From RGIG6353 sp045531285 (GTDB lineage: Bacteria; Bacillota; Clostridia; Oscillospirales; SIG627), in the NCBI GenBank assembly GCA_045531285.1, contig JAZSDT010000076.1, positions 1 through 15,370 on the forward strand: 15,370 nucleotides of DNA, given 5' to 3'. Below, piece by piece: positions 1 to 6,916 of the stretch. Position 1 is the stretch's first letter. Every line of letters starts with the position of its first letter. The translations under genes were made by a program, and so were the position numbers. A model generated the notes under the pieces. The model ran no database searches, was not told the origin of the DNA, and saw only the letters and a list, made by a program, of their open reading frames with translations.

Positions 1-1
1 T

Positions 2-541
2 CAGATCGGTGCATTCTCCTTTGGCGGCGGTTACGGAATGATCTCATTGATCAGAGAAAAGGTCTTGATATACGGTTGGCTTACCGAGGAAGAAATGCTA
101 AATATGATTGCCGTAGCTGAATCTACGCCCGGACCGATAGCAGTCAATATGGCAACCTTCGTTGGTTCAGCACAAGGCGGTTTTCTCGGTGCGCTCCTTG
201 CTACACTTGGCGTGGTATTGCCATCATTTATTATCATTCTCATAATCGCGGCCTTGATACGCAATTTCCTTAAATACAAGGGCGTTCAGGCATTTATCGG
301 CGGCATTCGCCCGTGTGTCATAGGTTTAATACTTGCAACAGCCATTACGATGTTGATGAGTACGGTAATCGGCTTTAGTGGCATAGGCGATACATTTGTT
401 ATAGACTTCAAGGGCATTATCATATTTGCCATATTGATAGCAATCAGTGTCGTAGCAAGGCTTATGCTGAAGAAAAAGCCGTCTCCGATACTGATGATAC
501 TCATATCGGCAGGTCTTGGTATGCTGATGTATTCATTATAA
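2..541 (+). CDS. chrA: Chromate transporter, ChrA family (partial, 5' end missing)
   Basis: The reading frame is open from base 2, so the start lies upstream of the window; the ATG at 38 is internal. The visible ~179 residues begin with a FGGGYGMISL segment, then GWLTEEEML, and STPGPIAVNMATFVG, which are hallmark motifs of the ChrA (CHR) family. Several hydrophobic membrane segments follow. CHR proteins are inner-membrane transporters proposed to export chromate. Short single-domain Firmicutes versions often occur as adjacent pairs, so an upstream partner gene is plausible but not visible. The last residues are hydrophobic (LISAGLGMLMYSL), as expected for a terminal helix. The gene converges on the tRNA-Pro gene. 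Family membership is clear from the motifs; the substrate is inferred and could differ. Confidence 0.88.
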   Translation, partial: QIGAFSFGGGYGMISLIREKVLIYGWLTEEEMLNMIAVAESTPGPIAVNMATFVGSAQGGFLGALLATLGVVLPSFIIILIIAALIRNFLKYKGVQAFIGGIRPCVIGLILATAITMLMSTVIGFSGIGDTFVIDFKGIIIFAILIAISVVARLMLKKKPSPILMILISAGLGMLMYSL

Positions 542-584
542 GGATTTTGATAAACAAATTCCAATTTGTCGGGATGATAAAAGC

Positions 585-615
585 GAGGGCTGACGAAAAT
601 CAATCGTCAGCCCTC
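585..615. terminator. 12-bp hairpin between convergent chrA and tRNA-Pro
   Basis: A perfect 12-bp inverted repeat (585-596 with 604-615, 7-nt loop) lies 43 bp past the chrA stop. On the plus strand it is followed by A residues, not a U tract. On the minus strand it is followed by GCTTTTATC, a weak U tract. It may serve as a back-up terminator for the tRNA transcript or a 3'-end stabilising hairpin for chrA. The structure is certain; the function is inferred. Confidence 0.5.
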
Positions 616-631
616 AAAAATTGCGTCGGAG

Positions 632-671
632 AAAGCAAAGAAAAAGGCTTCGGAAATTGCTTCCCAAAGCC
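632..671 (-). terminator. Intrinsic terminator of tRNA-Pro
   Basis: Read on the minus strand, an 11-bp stem with G-U pairs (671-661 with 656-646) closes a GCAA tetraloop and is followed directly by TTTTTCTTTGC. It begins 5 bp after the encoded CCA end of the tRNA. This is a textbook intrinsic terminator for a monocistronic tRNA. Confidence 0.87.
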
Positions 672-676
672 AAATT

Positions 677-752
677 TGGTCGGAGTGACAGGATTCGAAC
701 CTGCGGCATCGACGTCCCAAACGTCGCGCGCTACCAACTGCGCCACACCCCG
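677..752 (-). tRNA. tRNA-Pro (anticodon UGG)
   Basis: The minus strand folds into a standard 76-nt cloverleaf. The acceptor stem is CGGGGTG paired with CACTCCG (one G-U). A D arm (GGCGCAGTTGGTAGCGC type) follows. A 5-bp anticodon stem (CGACG/CGTCG) encloses loop TTTGGGA with anticodon TGG. The T arm contains GGTTCGAATCC. Discriminator A and an encoded CCA end the gene at 677. It reads proline codons CCA/CCG, and others by wobble. It has its own promoter and terminator, and is divergent from the rimP operon. Confidence 0.97.
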
Positions 753-770
753 CTTTATTTGTGCTTTAGT

Positions 771-799
771 ATTGTATATTATTTTTGGAAAAATGTCAA
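771..799 (-). promoter_or_regulatory. Sigma-A-type promoter of tRNA-Pro
   Basis: On the minus strand TTGACA (799-794) and TACAAT (776-771) are separated by exactly 17 bp. The -10 ends 18 bp before the first tRNA base. The -35 is a perfect consensus match and the -10 has one mismatch, fitting a strongly expressed stable-RNA gene. Confidence 0.85.
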
Positions 800-838
800 G
801 ATTAAAAGGGGAGATTTTTTTAAAAAAGCAAAAAACTA

Positions 839-867
839 TTGACTTTTTATATATCATATGGTATAAT
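839..867 (+). promoter_or_regulatory. Sigma-A-type promoter of the rimP-nusA-infB operon
   Basis: TTGACT (839-844) and TATAAT (862-867) are separated by 17 bp, a near-perfect housekeeping promoter. Transcription should start around 873-876, giving a leader of about 70 nt before rimP. No second promoter of comparable quality was found inside the operon by eye. Confidence 0.87.
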
Positions 868-894
868 TCCCCTGTAATTAAATAAACTATGATG

Positions 895-926
895 AAAGAG
901 AGTGGACGCCACTCTCTTTGATTTTT
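895..926 (+). promoter_or_regulatory. Terminator-like hairpin in the rimP leader (possible attenuator)
   Basis: A perfect 11-bp stem (895-905 with 909-919) with a 3-nt loop is followed by GATTTTTG, a U tract interrupted by GA. It lies about 20 nt after the predicted transcription start and ends 24 nt before the rimP start codon. The position and weakened U tract suggest conditional termination. NusA stimulates termination at such weak hairpins and its gene is second in this operon, so autoregulation is an attractive inference. An alternative role is simple 5'-end stabilisation of the mRNA. Confidence 0.6.
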
Positions 927-942
927 GCAAAGGAAGTGAGAT

Positions 943-1449
943 TTGTTGGCAAACGACAAGAAAACGAAAAACATTGCGCAGAAGGCAGACCTGCTTCTCA
1001 GACCCGTAGTGGAAGGACTGGGTTACGTTCTTTGGGACGTTGAGTACAAAAAAGAAGGCAGTGACTACAACCTTATTCTCACCATTGACAAGGAGGGGGT
1101 AGATCTGACTCTGGATGACTGTGTGGCGGTAACAGATGCGGTTAACCCCGTACTTGACGAGGCAGACCCCATTCCCGACAGCTACTGTCTTGAGATATCC
1201 TCAGCAGGACTTGAAAGGGATCTGAAGCGTCCCGAGCATTTTGCAAAGTATTTGGGCTGTGAGGTGGAGGTCAAGCTGTTTGCACCCACAGAGACACTTC
1301 CCAAGCTCTTCACAGGCGTTCTCGGTGAATACACGGAGGATGCGATAACCTTTAGCGTAAACGGAAAAGACGAAACTGTTGAGAGCACAAAAATCGCATC
1401 GGTCAAAAACGTTGTAGATTACGCAGAAATATTTAAAAAAGATAAATAG
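943..1449 (+). CDS. rimP: Ribosome maturation factor RimP
   Basis: RimP binds the 30S subunit during late assembly. The 168-residue product has the RimP layout: an N-terminal alpha/beta domain (LLRPVVEGLGYVLWDVEY near residues 17-35, then DKEGVDLTLDDCVAV), the central motif YCLEISSAGLERDL (about residues 81-94), and a C-terminal SH3-like barrel with GVLGEYTED and IASVKNV strands. The gene begins with tandem TTG codons at 943 and 946. AAGGAAGTGA (930-939) closely matches the anti-SD, and either TTG gives acceptable spacing (6 or 9 nt), so the start could be one codon later. It is the first gene of the operon, 35 bp upstream of nusA. Use of TTG as a start may keep expression low. Length is typical of the family (about 150-160). 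Confidence 0.95.
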   Translation: MLANDKKTKNIAQKADLLLRPVVEGLGYVLWDVEYKKEGSDYNLILTIDKEGVDLTLDDCVAVTDAVNPVLDEADPIPDSYCLEISSAGLERDLKRPEHFAKYLGCEVEVKLFAPTETLPKLFTGVLGEYTEDAITFSVNGKDETVESTKIASVKNVVDYAEIFKKDK

Positions 1450-1458
1450 AAAGGGAAA

Positions 1459-1473
1459 ACGTCCAACGGACGT
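1459..1473 (+). other. Small intercistronic hairpin before nusA
   Basis: ACGTCC and GGACGT form a 6-bp stem with a 3-nt AAC loop, placed between the rimP stop and the nusA ribosome binding site (AAAGAAAGG, 1474-1482). It has no U tract, so it is not a terminator. It could influence nusA translation or mRNA processing. Only the structure is seen. Confidence 0.4.
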
Positions 1474-1484
1474 AAAGAAAGGCA

Positions 1485-2534
1485 ATGAACAAGGAATTTT
1501 TTGAAGCACTCGACGCTCTTGAAAAAGAGGGCATTTCAAAGACCTATCTTCTTGAAAAGGTAGAAGCGGCTCTTCAGACTGCATTTAAAAAGGAAAACAA
1601 CGGTCAGAGCAACGTAAGAGTAGCAATCGATTTTGAGAAAAAGACGGTTAGAGTATTTGAACAGTTCACGGTCGTTGAAGAGGTAACAAATCCCGACAGC
1701 GAGCTCACGGTAGCCGAAGCCAAGGAAATAAACAAGCGTCTCAAGCTTGGTGACGTATACGAAAAGGAAGTCAAGACAAAGGACTTCAACAGAATCTCGG
1801 CACAGGCTGCAAAGATGGTCATCATCCAGGGTATCCGCGAGGCAGAAAGACAGATGCTTGTTGACGAATACGAGCAGAAGAAAAATGACATTGTATCCGC
1901 AAGAATCGTTCTTATCGACAAGAACACAGGCAATGCCATTCTCGAGCTTGGCAAACAGCAGGCAACACTCTTCAAGACAGAGCAGATTCCCGGTGAAATA
2001 CTTCGCTCCGGTCAGTACATCAAGGTTTACGTTGTAGATATAAAGACAGATACAAAGGAGCCTGTAATCGTTCTTTCAAGAAAGCACCCCGGACTCGTAA
2101 AGAGACTCTTCGAGCTTGAAGTACCCGAAATTCAGGACGGAACTGTAATAATTCATTCCATCGCCCGTGAAGCAGGTTCAAGAACCAAGATATCCGTATA
2201 TTCCAGAAACAAGGACGTTGATCCCATCGGCTCGTGTATCGGCTTGAAGGGTATGAGAAAGACTAATATCACAAACGAAATCTCAGGCGAAAAGATAGAC
2301 ATTATTGAGTACAGTGAAAACGCAGAAGAATTTGTAAAAGCAGCTCTCTCCCCTGCCACTGTAGTTGACGTAACCCTTTCAACAGGTGTCAACGAGGAAG
2401 GCAAGCTGGAAAGAGGCTGTATGGTAACGGTTCCTCAGGATCAGCTGTCACTGGCCATAGGTAACAGAGGACAGAATGCACGTCTTGCGGCTAAGCTTAC
2501 AGGCTACAAGATAGACATTAAATCTCAATTCTGA
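1485..2534 (+). CDS. nusA: Transcription termination/antitermination protein NusA
   Basis: NusA binds RNA polymerase near the RNA exit channel and modulates pausing, intrinsic termination and rRNA antitermination. The 349-residue product shows the Firmicutes core without the C-terminal acidic repeats of enterobacteria. The N-terminal polymerase-binding domain (about 1-125) starts MNKEFFEALDALEKE. An S1 domain (about 135-200) is followed by KH1 (GSRTKISVYSRNKDVDPIG, about 231-249, then GLKGMRKTNI) and KH2 (PQDQLSLAIGNRGQNARLAAK, about 318-338). The protein ends shortly after GYKIDIKSQF. The ATG at 1485 follows a modest GAAAGG site. The rnpM gene begins 17 bp downstream. KH1 reads GLKGMRKTNI where GxRGxRVQNI is usual, a mild divergence. 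Identification is secure. Confidence 0.97.
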   Translation: MNKEFFEALDALEKEGISKTYLLEKVEAALQTAFKKENNGQSNVRVAIDFEKKTVRVFEQFTVVEEVTNPDSELTVAEAKEINKRLKLGDVYEKEVKTKDFNRISAQAAKMVIIQGIREAERQMLVDEYEQKKNDIVSARIVLIDKNTGNAILELGKQQATLFKTEQIPGEILRSGQYIKVYVVDIKTDTKEPVIVLSRKHPGLVKRLFELEVPEIQDGTVIIHSIAREAGSRTKISVYSRNKDVDPIGSCIGLKGMRKTNITNEISGEKIDIIEYSENAEEFVKAALSPATVVDVTLSTGVNEEGKLERGCMVTVPQDQLSLAIGNRGQNARLAAKLTGYKIDIKSQF

Positions 2535-2551
2535 TATAAGGACGGAAGAAT

Positions 2552-2818
2552 ATGGCAAAAAAAATTCCCGAGAGAAGATGTCTCGGATGTATGGAGTCCT
2601 TTCCCAAAAGCGCATTGGTAAGGGTAGTGCGTTCTCCACAAGGGGAAATATCACTGGACCTGACAGGCAAAAAATCGGGACGCGGTGCTTACATATGCAA
2701 AAGCGCCGAATGCTTTAAAAAGGCTGTGAAGGCAAAGCGTTTTGAACATTCCTTTGAATGTGAGATACCCGAAGAAGTCTTTGACGGTATCAGAAAAGAG
2801 CTTGAGGAGGCGGAGTAA
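2552..2818 (+). CDS. rnpM: RNase P modulator RnpM (YlxR family)
   Basis: This is a small basic protein of 88 residues of the YlxR family. Visible marks are RRCLGCMESFPKSALVRVVR near the N terminus (Cys10 and Cys13), then a DLTGKKSGRGAYICKSAECF segment with two further cysteines. YlxR of Bacillus subtilis has been described as binding RNase P RNA and modulating its activity, hence RnpM. The gene sits in the conserved slot between nusA and the L7Ae-like gene; its TAA overlaps the next ATG by one base (TAATG), so translation is probably coupled. The ribosome binding site is GGACGGAAG, 2541-2549. The biochemical role is taken from family knowledge, not from this sequence. Confidence 0.93.
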   Translation: MAKKIPERRCLGCMESFPKSALVRVVRSPQGEISLDLTGKKSGRGAYICKSAECFKKAVKAKRFEHSFECEIPEEVFDGIRKELEEAE

Positions 2819-3132
2819 TGCAGGATAGATTCCTTATGGCTATCGGACTTGCAAAACGCGCCGGACAGGCAATTTTCGGAACAGAAATGGTACGCAACTG
2901 TGCAAAAGCAGGAAAGGCAAAGCTTATTATCGTTGCAAGCGACGTATCGGAAAACACAAAAAAAGAGATATCCGACACGGCAGCTTTTTATAAAACAGAA
3001 TGCATAACGTCATGTTATACTATGTCTCAGCTGTCTGCGGCTGCAGGACTGTTGAGGAACACCTCATCGGTTGCCGTGACAGATGAAAATATGACAGTTC
3101 TCATCAAAAACAGCATTAATACCAAGATGTGA
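2818..3132 (+). CDS. rplGA: L7Ae-family RNA-binding protein YlxQ (RplGA)
   Basis: A 104-residue protein of the L7Ae/L30e/S12e/Gadd45 fold. It opens with FLMAIGLAKRAGQAIFGTEMV, then KAGKAKLIIVASDVSENTKKEI (the k-turn-binding helix and strand), and ends VAVTDENMTVLIKNSI. Bacterial members such as YlxQ and YbxF bind kink-turn RNA in vitro; the cellular target of YlxQ is not well established. The start overlaps the rnpM stop by one base and a good GAGGAGG site (2804-2810) lies inside the end of rnpM. infB starts 19 bp after its stop. Assignment rests on fold motifs plus the invariant genomic position. Confidence 0.93.
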   Translation: MQDRFLMAIGLAKRAGQAIFGTEMVRNCAKAGKAKLIIVASDVSENTKKEISDTAAFYKTECITSCYTMSQLSAAAGLLRNTSSVAVTDENMTVLIKNSINTKM

Positions 3133-3151
3133 AAACGATTGGAGGAATATT

Positions 3152-5614
3152 ATGTCAGCAGTAAATAATAAAAATAAAGTTGCGGCTCTGGCAAAGGACT
3201 TCGGTCTCAAAAGCCGCGATATACTTGCTATCATTCCGGGCAAGGCTGATATTAAGCCATCCCCGGCAACACTCAGCGATGACGAGGTTGATTACGTCAT
3301 CAATAACCTTGCAACAAAATGCAATATAGAAAACATAGACAGCTATATTAACGGTGAAATCAAGCTTGCAGGCTACGGCAACACGGAAGAAAAGCCTGTA
3401 GAGGAAAAGAAGCCCGAGCCTAAGCCCGAGGAGAAGAAGCCCGAGCCCAAGCCCCAGGAGAAGAAGCCCGAGCCCAAGCCCGAGGAGAAAAAGCCTGAGC
3501 CCAAGCCTCAGGAGAAAAAGCCCGAGCCCAAGCCCCAGGAAAAGAAATTTGAGAAAAAGCCCGAAAAGAAGAATCAGCCTGCACAGAAGCAGGGTGGCGT
3601 AAAGCTTGAAATGAACGTAAAGCACACTTCCGGAGAGCCCAAGATGAACGCCAAAAAGGAAGTTCGAGTAGTTGATACCAGAGGTATTGACTCGGCAGTT
3701 GACCTTTCCAAGTACGATGAAAAGCTTCTTGATTACGTTCCCGAGTCATCCAACGACTGGGGCAAGCAGAAGTTCAACAAGAAGGGCGGCAACCGTCCAT
3801 TCGACAAGAGAAAGGCAGACAAGGCTAAGGCAGATGCCAAGAAGAAGGCACCCGAAAAGCCCAAGATTCCCGCAGTTATCAAGCTTCCCGAGGAAATGAT
3901 AGTTTCCGAGCTTGCAAAGGAGCTTCACGTTACCACTGCAGAAGTAGTAAAGAAGCTTATGGGACTTGGTATGCTTGTTACACTCAATCAGACCATCGAC
4001 TTTGACACTGCGGCTATCGTTGCAGACGAGTTCGGTTCAAAGGCGGAGCACATAGTTGTAGTGACAATTGAAGAAAAGCTTATCGACGACAGTGAGGACT
4101 CCAAGGAGAATCTTGAAGAGCGTGCGCCCGTTGTCTGCGTAATGGGTCACGTTGACCACGGTAAGACTTCGCTTCTTGACGCTATCAGACACGCAAACGT
4201 TACCTCGGGTGAGGCGGGCGGTATCACACAGCACATCGGTGCTTACAGAGTAAACGTAGACGGACACGATATCACCTTCCTTGACACCCCCGGTCACGAG
4301 GCGTTCACGGCAATGAGAGCCAGAGGTGCACAGGCTACCGATATTGCAATCCTTGTTGTTGCGGCAGACGACGGTATCATGCCTCAGACGGTTGAAGCTA
4401 TCAACCACGCCAAAGCGGCAGGTGTTGAAATAATCGTTGCCATAAACAAGATGGACAAGATGGGAGCAAATCCCGACAACATTATGCAGGAGCTTACCAA
4501 ATACGACCTTGTGCCTGAGGAATGGGGCGGAGACGTTATCTGCGTACCCGTATCGGCACACACAAAGATGGGTATAGACACTCTTCTCGAGTCTGTTCTT
4601 CTTGTAGCAGAGGTTGCAGAGCTTAAGGCTAACCCCAACCGTGAGGCGAAGGGTATCGTTATCGAAGCCAAGCTTGACAAGGGCAGAGGTGCAGTTGCTA
4701 CCGTACTTGTACAGAACGGTACTCTCCACATGGGAGACTACGTAATTGCAGGTACTACCGTTGGACGTATCCGTGCAATGATAAACGATAAGGGACAGAA
4801 TCTTTCCGAGGCAGGTCCTTCGGTGCCCGTTGAGATCCTCGGTCTTTCCGAGGTTCCCGCAGCAGGCGACATTTTCAATGCCGTTAAGGACGAGAGAATG
4901 GCAAGAGAGCTTGCAGACCAGAGACGTGCCGAGGAAAAGGAAAAGACCTTCCGTGCAAATTCAAAGATGTCTCTTGACGACCTGTTCAATCAGGTTAAGG
5001 AGGGTATCAAGGAGCTTAATATCGTAGTTAAGGCAGACGTACAAGGCTCTGCCGAGGCTGTAAAGGCTTCACTTGAAAAGCTTTCCAACGAAGAGGTAAA
5101 GGTAAGAGTTATTCACAGCGCTGTTGGCGGTGTAAACGAAAACGACGTTATGCTTGCATCTGCATCAAACGCTATTATCGTAGGCTTCAACGTACGTCCC
5201 GACAAGAGAGCCATCGATGCGGCTGCAGAAGCAAAGGTTGATATCAGAACCTATAGAATCATTTACGAATGTATTGAAGAAGTAGAAACCGCAATGAAGG
5301 GTATGCTTGCACCCAAGTACCGTGAAAACGTACTGGGTCATGCAGAGGTTCGTCAGACTATCAAGGTTCCCGGTGTTGGCGTTATTGCAGGCTCCTACGT
5401 TCAGGACGGTAAGATAACAAGAGCCTCACAGATAAGAGTTGTACGTGACGGTATCGTTATATTCGAGGACAAGATAAGCTCACTCAAGCGTTTCAAGGAC
5501 GATGCGCGTGAGGTTGCTCAGGGCTTTGAGTGCGGTATCGGACTTGAAAAATTCAATGACATCAAGGAGCTTGACATCCTCGAAGCCTTCATTATGGAAG
5601 AGGTTGAAGCATGA
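3152..5614 (+). CDS. infB: Translation initiation factor IF-2
   Basis: IF2 is the GTPase that recruits fMet-tRNA to the 30S subunit and promotes 50S joining. The 820-residue product has an N-terminal IF2N-like domain (about 1-60), a low-complexity Lys/Pro/Glu linker (about 80-145) built of 9-residue repeats, a second IF2N domain (about 247-300), and the GTPase domain. G motifs are GHVDHGKT (332-339), GGITQHIGA, DTPGH, NKMD and SAH. Beta-barrel domain II and the C-terminal domains III and IV follow, including the initiator-tRNA-binding C2 domain (KVPGVGVIAGSYV..GKI). GGAGG at 3141-3145 sits 6 nt before the ATG. The stop overlaps the rbfA start as ATGA. It is full length with all G motifs intact. 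Internal starts giving shorter isoforms are possible but none was chosen. Confidence 0.98.
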   Translation: MSAVNNKNKVAALAKDFGLKSRDILAIIPGKADIKPSPATLSDDEVDYVINNLATKCNIENIDSYINGEIKLAGYGNTEEKPVEEKKPEPKPEEKKPEPKPQEKKPEPKPEEKKPEPKPQEKKPEPKPQEKKFEKKPEKKNQPAQKQGGVKLEMNVKHTSGEPKMNAKKEVRVVDTRGIDSAVDLSKYDEKLLDYVPESSNDWGKQKFNKKGGNRPFDKRKADKAKADAKKKAPEKPKIPAVIKLPEEMIVSELAKELHVTTAEVVKKLMGLGMLVTLNQTIDFDTAAIVADEFGSKAEHIVVVTIEEKLIDDSEDSKENLEERAPVVCVMGHVDHGKTSLLDAIRHANVTSGEAGGITQHIGAYRVNVDGHDITFLDTPGHEAFTAMRARGAQATDIAILVVAADDGIMPQTVEAINHAKAAGVEIIVAINKMDKMGANPDNIMQELTKYDLVPEEWGGDVICVPVSAHTKMGIDTLLESVLLVAEVAELKANPNREAKGIVIEAKLDKGRGAVATVLVQNGTLHMGDYVIAGTTVGRIRAMINDKGQNLSEAGPSVPVEILGLSEVPAAGDIFNAVKDERMARELADQRRAEEKEKTFRANSKMSLDDLFNQVKEGIKELNIVVKADVQGSAEAVKASLEKLSNEEVKVRVIHSAVGGVNENDVMLASASNAIIVGFNVRPDKRAIDAAAEAKVDIRTYRIIYECIEEVETAMKGMLAPKYRENVLGHAEVRQTIKVPGVGVIAGSYVQDGKITRASQIRVVRDGIVIFEDKISSLKRFKDDAREVAQGFECGIGLEKFNDIKELDILEAFIMEEVEA
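3407..3541 (+). repeat. Five in-frame 27-nt repeats in the infB linker
   Basis: Five consecutive 27-bp units encode KKPEPKPEE or KKPEPKPQE in the order E,Q,E,Q,Q, so the first four form a 54-bp super-repeat. A decayed sixth unit (KKFEKKPEKK) follows. The repeats lie in the disordered linker of IF2 and keep frame, so copy-number change would only alter linker length. Confidence 0.93.
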
Positions 5615-5973
5615 ACAAATTCAGACAGATGAGAGTAAACGAAGCGGCAAGAGAAACCCTGTCGGATATTCTCAGAACGGTCAAGGACCCCAGAGTTTCA
5701 TCGTCATTTGTTACTATCACTGCTGTGAACGTCAGCCGTGACATGAAATTTGCAAAGGTATATTTCAGCTGTATCGGAGGTACTCCCAAGGAGGTAAAGA
5801 CAGGTCTTTACAGTGCTCAGGGATATATACGTGCCTCCCTTGCCGAGAAGCTGAATCTGAGAATAACTCCCGAGCTGAACTTTGAGTACGACGATTCGGC
5901 GGAAAAGGGTGCAAGAATAGAAAGTGTTCTCAAGAGTCTTGGTATGAACGGTGAGGAAGAAAGCGATGAGTAA
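5611..5973 (+). CDS. rbfA: 30S ribosome-binding factor RbfA
   Basis: RbfA is a cold-shock and maturation factor that binds near helix 45/44 of 16S rRNA on immature 30S subunits. The 120-residue product has the KH-like RbfA pattern: FRQMRVNEAARETLSDIL at the start, KDPRVSSSFVTITAVNVSRDMKFAKVYFSC in the middle, and RASLAEKLNLRITPELNFEYDDSAEKGARIESVL at the end. It starts inside the infB stop (ATGA), implying translational coupling, and its 3' end overlaps nrnA by 8 bp. The length is normal. Confidence 0.96.
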   Translation: MNKFRQMRVNEAARETLSDILRTVKDPRVSSSFVTITAVNVSRDMKFAKVYFSCIGGTPKEVKTGLYSAQGYIRASLAEKLNLRITPELNFEYDDSAEKGARIESVLKSLGMNGEEESDE

Positions 5974-6916
5974 GATACTTTCCATAAAAGAGACGGCTCA
6001 GCTTTTGAAAACTCTTGATAACGTTCATATCTATACTCACATTCATCCCGACGGAGATGCCATGGGCTCTTCCTACGGACTTGCGGCAATACTGAAAAAA
6101 ATGGGAAAGCGTGTCAAGGTAATATGCCTTGACACACTCCCAAGGTATCTCAGCTATATCTGGAATACCGATAACGGCGACGTCAAATGCGACTGTATTG
6201 TAACGGTTGACGTTGCGGACACGTCGCTGCTTGGCGACTTTGACAAAAACAACAAGATACTCCTTGCCATAGACCATCACAATCAGAACAGAGTGGAATG
6301 TGAAAATCTTCTGTGTATGAATCACATGGCGGCAACGGGAGAAATAATCTTCGAGCTGGCACAGGAGCTGGGTGTGGGCTTTGACCGTTATATTGCGGAA
6401 TGCCTTTATACAGCCGTTTCAACAGACACGGGCTGCTTTAAATTTTCAAACACCACAGAGCACACCTTTTCAACGGTTGCACAGCTTACCCGCTACGTAC
6501 CCGGCGGTAATTTCGGGTATCTTAATCTTCCGCTGTTTATCACAAAGCCTATTTCAAAGATGCAATTTGAAAGCGATCTAATATCAAGGCTGAAATTTTA
6601 TTTCGGCGGCAAGGTATCAGTGTCGGTGGTAACCAAGGATATCATTGAAAAGCACGGGCTTACCGATGCCGATACGGGCGGTGTTGAACAGCTGGGCAAA
6701 GCGCCCGAGGGTGTGGAGCTTGCCATTACTCTCAAGGAGCGTGACGACGGCTTTAAGGTGTCAATGCGTTCCTCGGACGACCTTGATTGCTCAGCAATAT
6801 GCGCGGCATTCGGCGGCGGCGGACATCACTCTGCGGCAGGCTGTTTCTTTGCCGACAGCGCAGAAAATATAATTGACACAATTATCAGCTACATTAAAGA
6901 AAAAGGAATATTATGA
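5966..6916 (+). CDS. nrnA: DHH-DHHA1 phosphoesterase NrnA (nanoRNase / pAp phosphatase)
   Basis: NrnA hydrolyses short RNA oligonucleotides and dephosphorylates pAp in Firmicutes lacking Orn. The product, 316 residues from this start, has the DHH-family motif HIHPDGDAMGSS (from His25; His27, Asp29, Asp31), a VDVAD strand, the DHH signature IDHH (Asp103-His105), and a C-terminal DHHA1 domain with GGGGHHSAAG (His287 within). These residues bind two divalent metals and the substrate. The reading frame extends to a GTG at 5951, but GAGGAAG (5953-5959) is a good ribosome binding site for the ATG at 5966, so that start is preferred. It overlaps rbfA by 8 bp and truB by 4 bp (ATGA). This position between rbfA and truB is conserved in Firmicutes. 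Confidence 0.94.
   Translation: MSKILSIKETAQLLKTLDNVHIYTHIHPDGDAMGSSYGLAAILKKMGKRVKVICLDTLPRYLSYIWNTDNGDVKCDCIVTVDVADTSLLGDFDKNNKILLAIDHHNQNRVECENLLCMNHMAATGEIIFELAQELGVGFDRYIAECLYTAVSTDTGCFKFSNTTEHTFSTVAQLTRYVPGGNFGYLNLPLFITKPISKMQFESDLISRLKFYFGGKVSVSVVTKDIIEKHGLTDADTGGVEQLGKAPEGVELAITLKERDDGFKVSMRSSDDLDCSAICAAFGGGGHHSAAGCFFADSAENIIDTIISYIKEKGIL

Noticed and set aside
38..40. ATG at 38 as the start of the chromate transporter
   Set aside because: The frame is open to the window edge and the upstream residues (FGGGYG) are part of the conserved family motif, so the gene begins outside the window.
547..974. Open frames on both strands across the tRNA-Pro locus
   Set aside because: They run through the tRNA gene, its terminator and two promoters. 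The apparent peptide similarity seen in such frames comes from the tRNA sequence.
4037..4729. Minus-strand open frame (230 codons) opposite infB
   Set aside because: It overlaps the conserved GTPase region of infB, where the sense coding is certain; no independent signals.
5951..5965. GTG at 5951 as the nrnA start (5 extra codons)
   Set aside because: This GTG overlaps the GAGGAAG ribosome binding site that serves the ATG at 5966, and family proteins begin near MSKILSIKE.
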